Source: Ignavibacteria bacterium
Lineage (GTDB): Bacteria; Bacteroidota; Ignavibacteria; Ignavibacteriales; Melioribacteraceae
Direction of reading: 5' to 3'
DNA length: 8,874 nt
NCBI GenBank assembly: GCA_027347545.1
Contig: DAIEQT010000416.1
Location: forward strand, 1 to 8,874
Numbering within the stretch: the stretch's first letter is position 1; each line of letters begins with the position of its first letter. Positions 6,257 through 8,874 of the stretch are shown here, one piece after another. Both the position numbers and the translations under genes were made by a program. The notes beneath the pieces were generated by a model, which had not been told where the DNA came from, ran no database searches, and worked only from the letters and a program-made list of their open reading frames with translations.

Positions 6257-6917
6257 TGTTAACCTCTGCGGCTGTAATTTCTTTTGATGATTTATTTTCT
6301 GTGGTATGATGATGATCTAGTTCTTCAAATCCGGTTATCATTGCTTTGAGGTTTGAAGTTGGCGTAGTGCCGGTGGTAATTAGATAAAGATGAACGATGA
6401 TGAAAGCTGTCAAAACAAATGCCGCCGCTGTGTGGAATAGTGCGATAACTTCGACTGAATCTATATTAAGCCCGGCGATTGTTCCTTTCTGCGGATAGCG
6501 GTAAAACATATACAGCAAACCGGAAATTACCATAGTAGGAATTACTAATATTTTTAATGAGAGATAAACTAATCTTTGCAGTGGATTCAATTTGCTTAAT
6601 ACAGCCTTTTTGGTTGGGTGAGGGGCATTCTTAAATATCCCGAATAAATAAAAGTTTAGCTGCGCTGCTAAATGTTCAGAAGTTGGTATGTATTGCTTCC
6701 ACTCTCCTGTAACAAAGTGCCAGAAAATTGCAAATACAATCAACACCATAAAAATATAAGCTGAGATATTGTGGTAGGTAACGGCATTCTTATAACCGAA
6801 GAAACTTATTGAACCATGAATTTCGAAACCGGTGGCGGCAAGCATAAAAATTAAGACCGCTTGCATCCAATGCCAAAAACGCTCGAATGATCTATATATA
6901 TAAACTTTATTTTCCAT
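6249..6917 (-). CDS. Cytochrome b561-type membrane subunit
   Basis: A membrane cytochrome b of 222 aa with four predicted helices (~18-34, ~48-68, ~120-142, ~158-180). Candidate heme-ligand histidines lie in RFWHW (H16), TYHNIS (H49), FWHFVTGEW (H67), ALFHTAA (H162) and IIVHLYL (H176). The order resembles the prokaryotic b561/HyaC-PhsC group, which links periplasmic redox partners to the quinone pool. The motif TTGTTPTSNLKAMITGFEEL after helix 4 is typical of this cytochrome b subgroup. The tail is hydrophilic and rich in His and Glu. Its ATG lies inside the end of the octaheme cytochrome gene (11-nt overlap) and its stop inside the next gene, so the three are translationally coupled. It is the obvious membrane partner of the octaheme cytochrome. 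Confidence 0.9.
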   Translation of the reverse strand: MENKVYIYRSFERFWHWMQAVLIFMLAATGFEIHGSISFFGYKNAVTYHNISAYIFMVLIVFAIFWHFVTGEWKQYIPTSEHLAAQLNFYLFGIFKNAPHPTKKAVLSKLNPLQRLVYLSLKILVIPTMVISGLLYMFYRYPQKGTIAGLNIDSVEVIALFHTAAAFVLTAFIIVHLYLITTGTTPTSNLKAMITGFEELDHHHTTENKSSKEITAAEVNND

Positions 6918-8493
6918 TTTTAGCCTTAGCTTTTCTTTTTCTAGATGAAATAATTCTTAACGATGCATGAGTAACAATTCCTAATAACGAGAGGACTAAC
7001 ATTCCCGTTCCGGCGTAATCAATTATTAGGTTTTTATCTCTTGCTGGCATATAAAAGTCTTTAAGTTTTTCCAATCTGCCGCCATTACTGGTATGGCACT
7101 CCGTACACTGAACTGTGTTCTCTTTTGATGAAACCATGTGGTTAACCGGCCAGTACATTTCAGTTTTAATAAAAGATATTTTTCCGCTGAATGGTAAGCC
7201 TATATTCTCCATTCCAATTTTAGAGGCTGTCTGCCAGTTGAAATCTTTCCAGAATGCACCTTCACCGTTTTTTTCCGCAAAAAGTTTTGGTTGAATCAAC
7301 ATTTTATTAACCTGATCAAAGGGCTGGCGGGCAGTATGAATTTTAACTGGAATGATTTTAGAGTTTCTATCAGTATAAGAGCCGTTAAGTTTGTTAAGTA
7401 CAAGAGTATGTGTGGTATCTGGAATAGTATCTCCCAACAAATAATGATTTGCGGTACCGTTGAACCATATATAATCGGGCTTCAAATTTTTTCCCCATGT
7501 AAAACTTCCTTTTATGGAAAGATATGTGTGGTTTCCATCAGCATCATCAATTTCGTATGGTTTTCCATCTCTAAGTTTACCGGCGGTTGACCAATCCCAG
7601 GTTGTTTTGGTTGCATTTACTTTAGAGTAAGTAGGAATATGGCATGTTTGGCAAGCAACCTTTAATGTATGCTTATTAAGTATAGCATCTTCGTGCGGAT
7701 TCTCTGTATGACATTCTTCACATGTAGCTCTGTTTCTGTTCATAGAAGAAAGTGAATACATCTTCCCGCTTATATTATGATGTTCGGTTTTATGGCATTC
7801 AACGCACTCAAGCTTACTTCCATCAACACCCATGTGAACATCAACATCTTTATTCGCATCGAAGAGAGATTTTTCCAAATCTCCATGTTTAACATTATTA
7901 CCGCCGCCGCCAAAGAAATGGCAAACGCCGCAATTAGATCGAGATGGTTTACCAACATGTTGTGCGATATTGCTTAAATCCAAAGTTGAAACCGGCGCGC
8001 CACCCTTTTCCGGCGCTTTTGTGTAAGTCTCTGTATTATCATGGCAGACGAGGCAGTCGATGTTGGTTTCATCATTGTAGGAAAAGGTATTTGCGTTGCT
8101 CATTCCATAACCAATATGGCATTTTGCGCAGCTTTCCTCATTTCCTTCTACACCAATACAGAAATTGTTTATTGCATTTTTCTTTCCTAAGTATACAATT
8201 CCGCGTCCCTTAATGTATTCCGGACGTTCCCAATTCCAGTGGTTGGATTTCATGATTTCTTTGGAACTCTCTGTATGACATGAGATACAAGCTTTGGTAA
8301 CTTTTTGTGGGGAATTGAAGTTTTGTTTCAAAATTGAAAACTTGGAATGGTCGGCGCTGGAAACCGGCTTCTTTGAATATTCGGTTTTTAGAAGTTCTGT
8401 TGTAGTTTGCTCAGTTTCTTTAGAACTAAGTATTCCAATAGCAGCCACGAAAAGCAGACCAATTGAAACTATAGTTAGAATAATTTTTTTCAT
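6907..8493 (-). CDS. Octaheme c-type cytochrome, tetrathionate reductase (OTR) family, membrane-anchored
   Basis: A predicted periplasmic multiheme protein of 528 aa. An N-terminal hydrophobic segment (~4-22) serves as export signal or anchor. Eight CXXCH motifs start at C69, C122, C147, C188, C230, C258, C281 and C463. The 180-residue gap before the last, together with NHWNW after heme 1 and NNFC before heme 2, fits the octaheme tetrathionate reductase family. Residues ~490-512 form a C-terminal membrane helix followed by a basic tail. Shewanella OTR reduces tetrathionate in vitro and also nitrite and hydroxylamine, so the true substrate is open. The next gene is a cytochrome b that overlaps it by 11 nt and would supply or take electrons. 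The ATG at 8493 has only an AT-rich leader with no Shine-Dalgarno, 38 nt after the two-CW gene. Confidence 0.93.
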   Translation of the reverse strand: MKKIILTIVSIGLLFVAAIGILSSKETEQTTTELLKTEYSKKPVSSADHSKFSILKQNFNSPQKVTKACISCHTESSKEIMKSNHWNWERPEYIKGRGIVYLGKKNAINNFCIGVEGNEESCAKCHIGYGMSNANTFSYNDETNIDCLVCHDNTETYTKAPEKGGAPVSTLDLSNIAQHVGKPSRSNCGVCHFFGGGGNNVKHGDLEKSLFDANKDVDVHMGVDGSKLECVECHKTEHHNISGKMYSLSSMNRNRATCEECHTENPHEDAILNKHTLKVACQTCHIPTYSKVNATKTTWDWSTAGKLRDGKPYEIDDADGNHTYLSIKGSFTWGKNLKPDYIWFNGTANHYLLGDTIPDTTHTLVLNKLNGSYTDRNSKIIPVKIHTARQPFDQVNKMLIQPKLFAEKNGEGAFWKDFNWQTASKIGMENIGLPFSGKISFIKTEMYWPVNHMVSSKENTVQCTECHTSNGGRLEKLKDFYMPARDKNLIIDYAGTGMLVLSLLGIVTHASLRIISSRKRKAKAKNGK

Positions 8494-8531
8494 ATAAGAT
8501 TTATTTTATGTGGCATCCTTTTGTTAATAAT

Positions 8532-8774
8532 TTATTTGGCTAAACTTTTTTCTGTGAGAAGTGTTCTTAAAAGTTCTTTTATTTTGCCGCAACTAAAGAA
8601 GTCGGCATAAACAGAACATTCTCTGCAATCCTGCCAGATGCACGGCATCTCGGATTTTTTATTTACCCAGCAGAGCTGAGATTCGCCTGCATAAGCTTTA
8701 CAGTTAGAACGGTCAGCATCGGAACATTTAATTATTTCCCAGCATGGAATAAGTGAGTAACTCACGTTACGCAT
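8532..8774 (-). CDS. Small cysteine-rich 'two-CW' domain protein
   Basis: A protein of 80 aa with eight cysteines (C11, C17, C25, C35, C45, C50, C53, C62). Two of them are in Cys-Trp pairs: PCWEIIKC at the start and LCW in the middle. The pattern CWE-x3-C, C-x-AY, CW, C-x4-C-x2-C matches the small 'two-CW' domain found alone or inside signalling proteins of anaerobes. It probably binds a metal or iron-sulfur centre, or works as a redox switch, but its function is not established. There is no signal peptide or membrane helix. The start is ATG 8774, the only ATG before the conserved CWE. A GTG at 8765 would also keep the domain. It lies 38 nt upstream of the octaheme cytochrome on the same strand, so it may be the first gene of that operon. 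Confidence 0.82.
   Translation of the reverse strand: MRNVSYSLIPCWEIIKCSDADRSNCKAYAGESQLCWVNKKSEMPCIWQDCRECSVYADFFSCGKIKELLRTLLTEKSLAK
8753..8765. promoter_or_regulatory. Palindrome at the 5' end of the two-CW gene
   Basis: GTGAGT-A-ACTCAC, a perfect 6-bp inverted repeat overlapping codons 4-8 of the two-CW gene. A second, wider pair (CACGT at 8763-8767 and ACGTG at 8785-8789) flanks the start codon. It could be an operator or an RNA hairpin limiting translation, but coding constraint or chance is equally possible. Confidence 0.25.
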
Positions 8775-8810
8775 GAGTTGAATTACGTGAATTATTTTTA
8801 GTGAAACTTG

Positions 8811-8874
8811 GTGTTTTAGTGCCTTTGTGGCTTAATTTCTTATCTTTTCTTTTGCCACCAAGTCTCAAAGACAC
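8811..8874. repeat. Imperfect inverted repeat, probably a dispersed intergenic element
   Basis: The 21-nt arms 8811-8831 and 8854-8874 match at 16 positions as an inverted pair and enclose a 22-nt pyrimidine-rich loop. The right arm (GCCACCAAGTCTCAAAGACAC) resembles the 'ACCAAG...CAAAGACAC' repeats scattered between genes in many Bacteroidota-type genomes. It may continue past the window edge. The remaining upstream stretch 8775-8810 is AT-rich and shows no clear promoter. Confidence 0.6.

Noticed and set aside
8507..8522. TGTGGCAT sequence upstream of the octaheme cytochrome, sharing 8 bases with activator site 1
   Set aside because: The paired TTGCA arm is absent at the proper spacing and no GG-N10-GC promoter follows on either strand, so there is no support for sigma-54 control of the - strand operon.

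Overview
The window is an AT-rich, gene-dense piece of a bacterial chromosome. It most likely comes from the FCB group, probably an Ignavibacteria/Bacteroidota relative. The best evidence is the C-terminal type IX secretion sorting domain at the end of the gene at 2591-3730. Its opening NYPNPFNPSTTIKF signature is characteristic of Ignavibacteria and related lineages. Many genes also lack strong Shine-Dalgarno sequences, as is common in that group. The placement is inferred from style, not from a marker gene.

The left half (1-3763, + strand) is a regulated cytochrome unit. It starts with a CcdA-type thiol-disulfide transporter cut by the window edge. This abuts a sigma-54 enhancer-binding regulator (PAS-AAA+-Fis) with a cysteine-rich sensor. 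Downstream of the regulator are two TTGCA-N6-TGCAA-like dyads 52 bp apart, followed by a well-formed GG-N10-GC sigma-54 promoter. The promoter reads into a small TPR protein and a diheme split-Soret-type cytochrome c that carries a Tat-like signal and a type IX sorting domain. A strong intrinsic terminator closes the unit.

The right half (3885-8774, - strand) converges on it. Read in its own direction it encodes a small 'two-CW' cysteine-rich protein, an octaheme c-type cytochrome of the tetrathionate-reductase (OTR) family with a C-terminal membrane anchor, a cytochrome b561-type membrane subunit, two YeeE/YedE half-transporters (the second fused to a rhodanese-like domain without its catalytic cysteine and ending in Gly-Gly-Cys), and a SAM-dependent methyltransferase. 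The five genes from the octaheme cytochrome onward overlap by 8-11 nt or lie 13-16 nt apart, so they look like one transcript.

Taken together, the window looks like a sulfur-compound redox locus. The YeeE pair would move a small sulfur (or selenium) compound. The octaheme cytochrome and cytochrome b would exchange electrons between it and the quinone pool. CcdA would support heme-cysteine reduction. A sigma-54 switch would control a separate, possibly cell-surface, diheme cytochrome. The substrate and the link between the two halves are inferences. The right end (8775-8874) has no gene and holds an imperfect inverted repeat of a type common between genes in Bacteroidota-like genomes.
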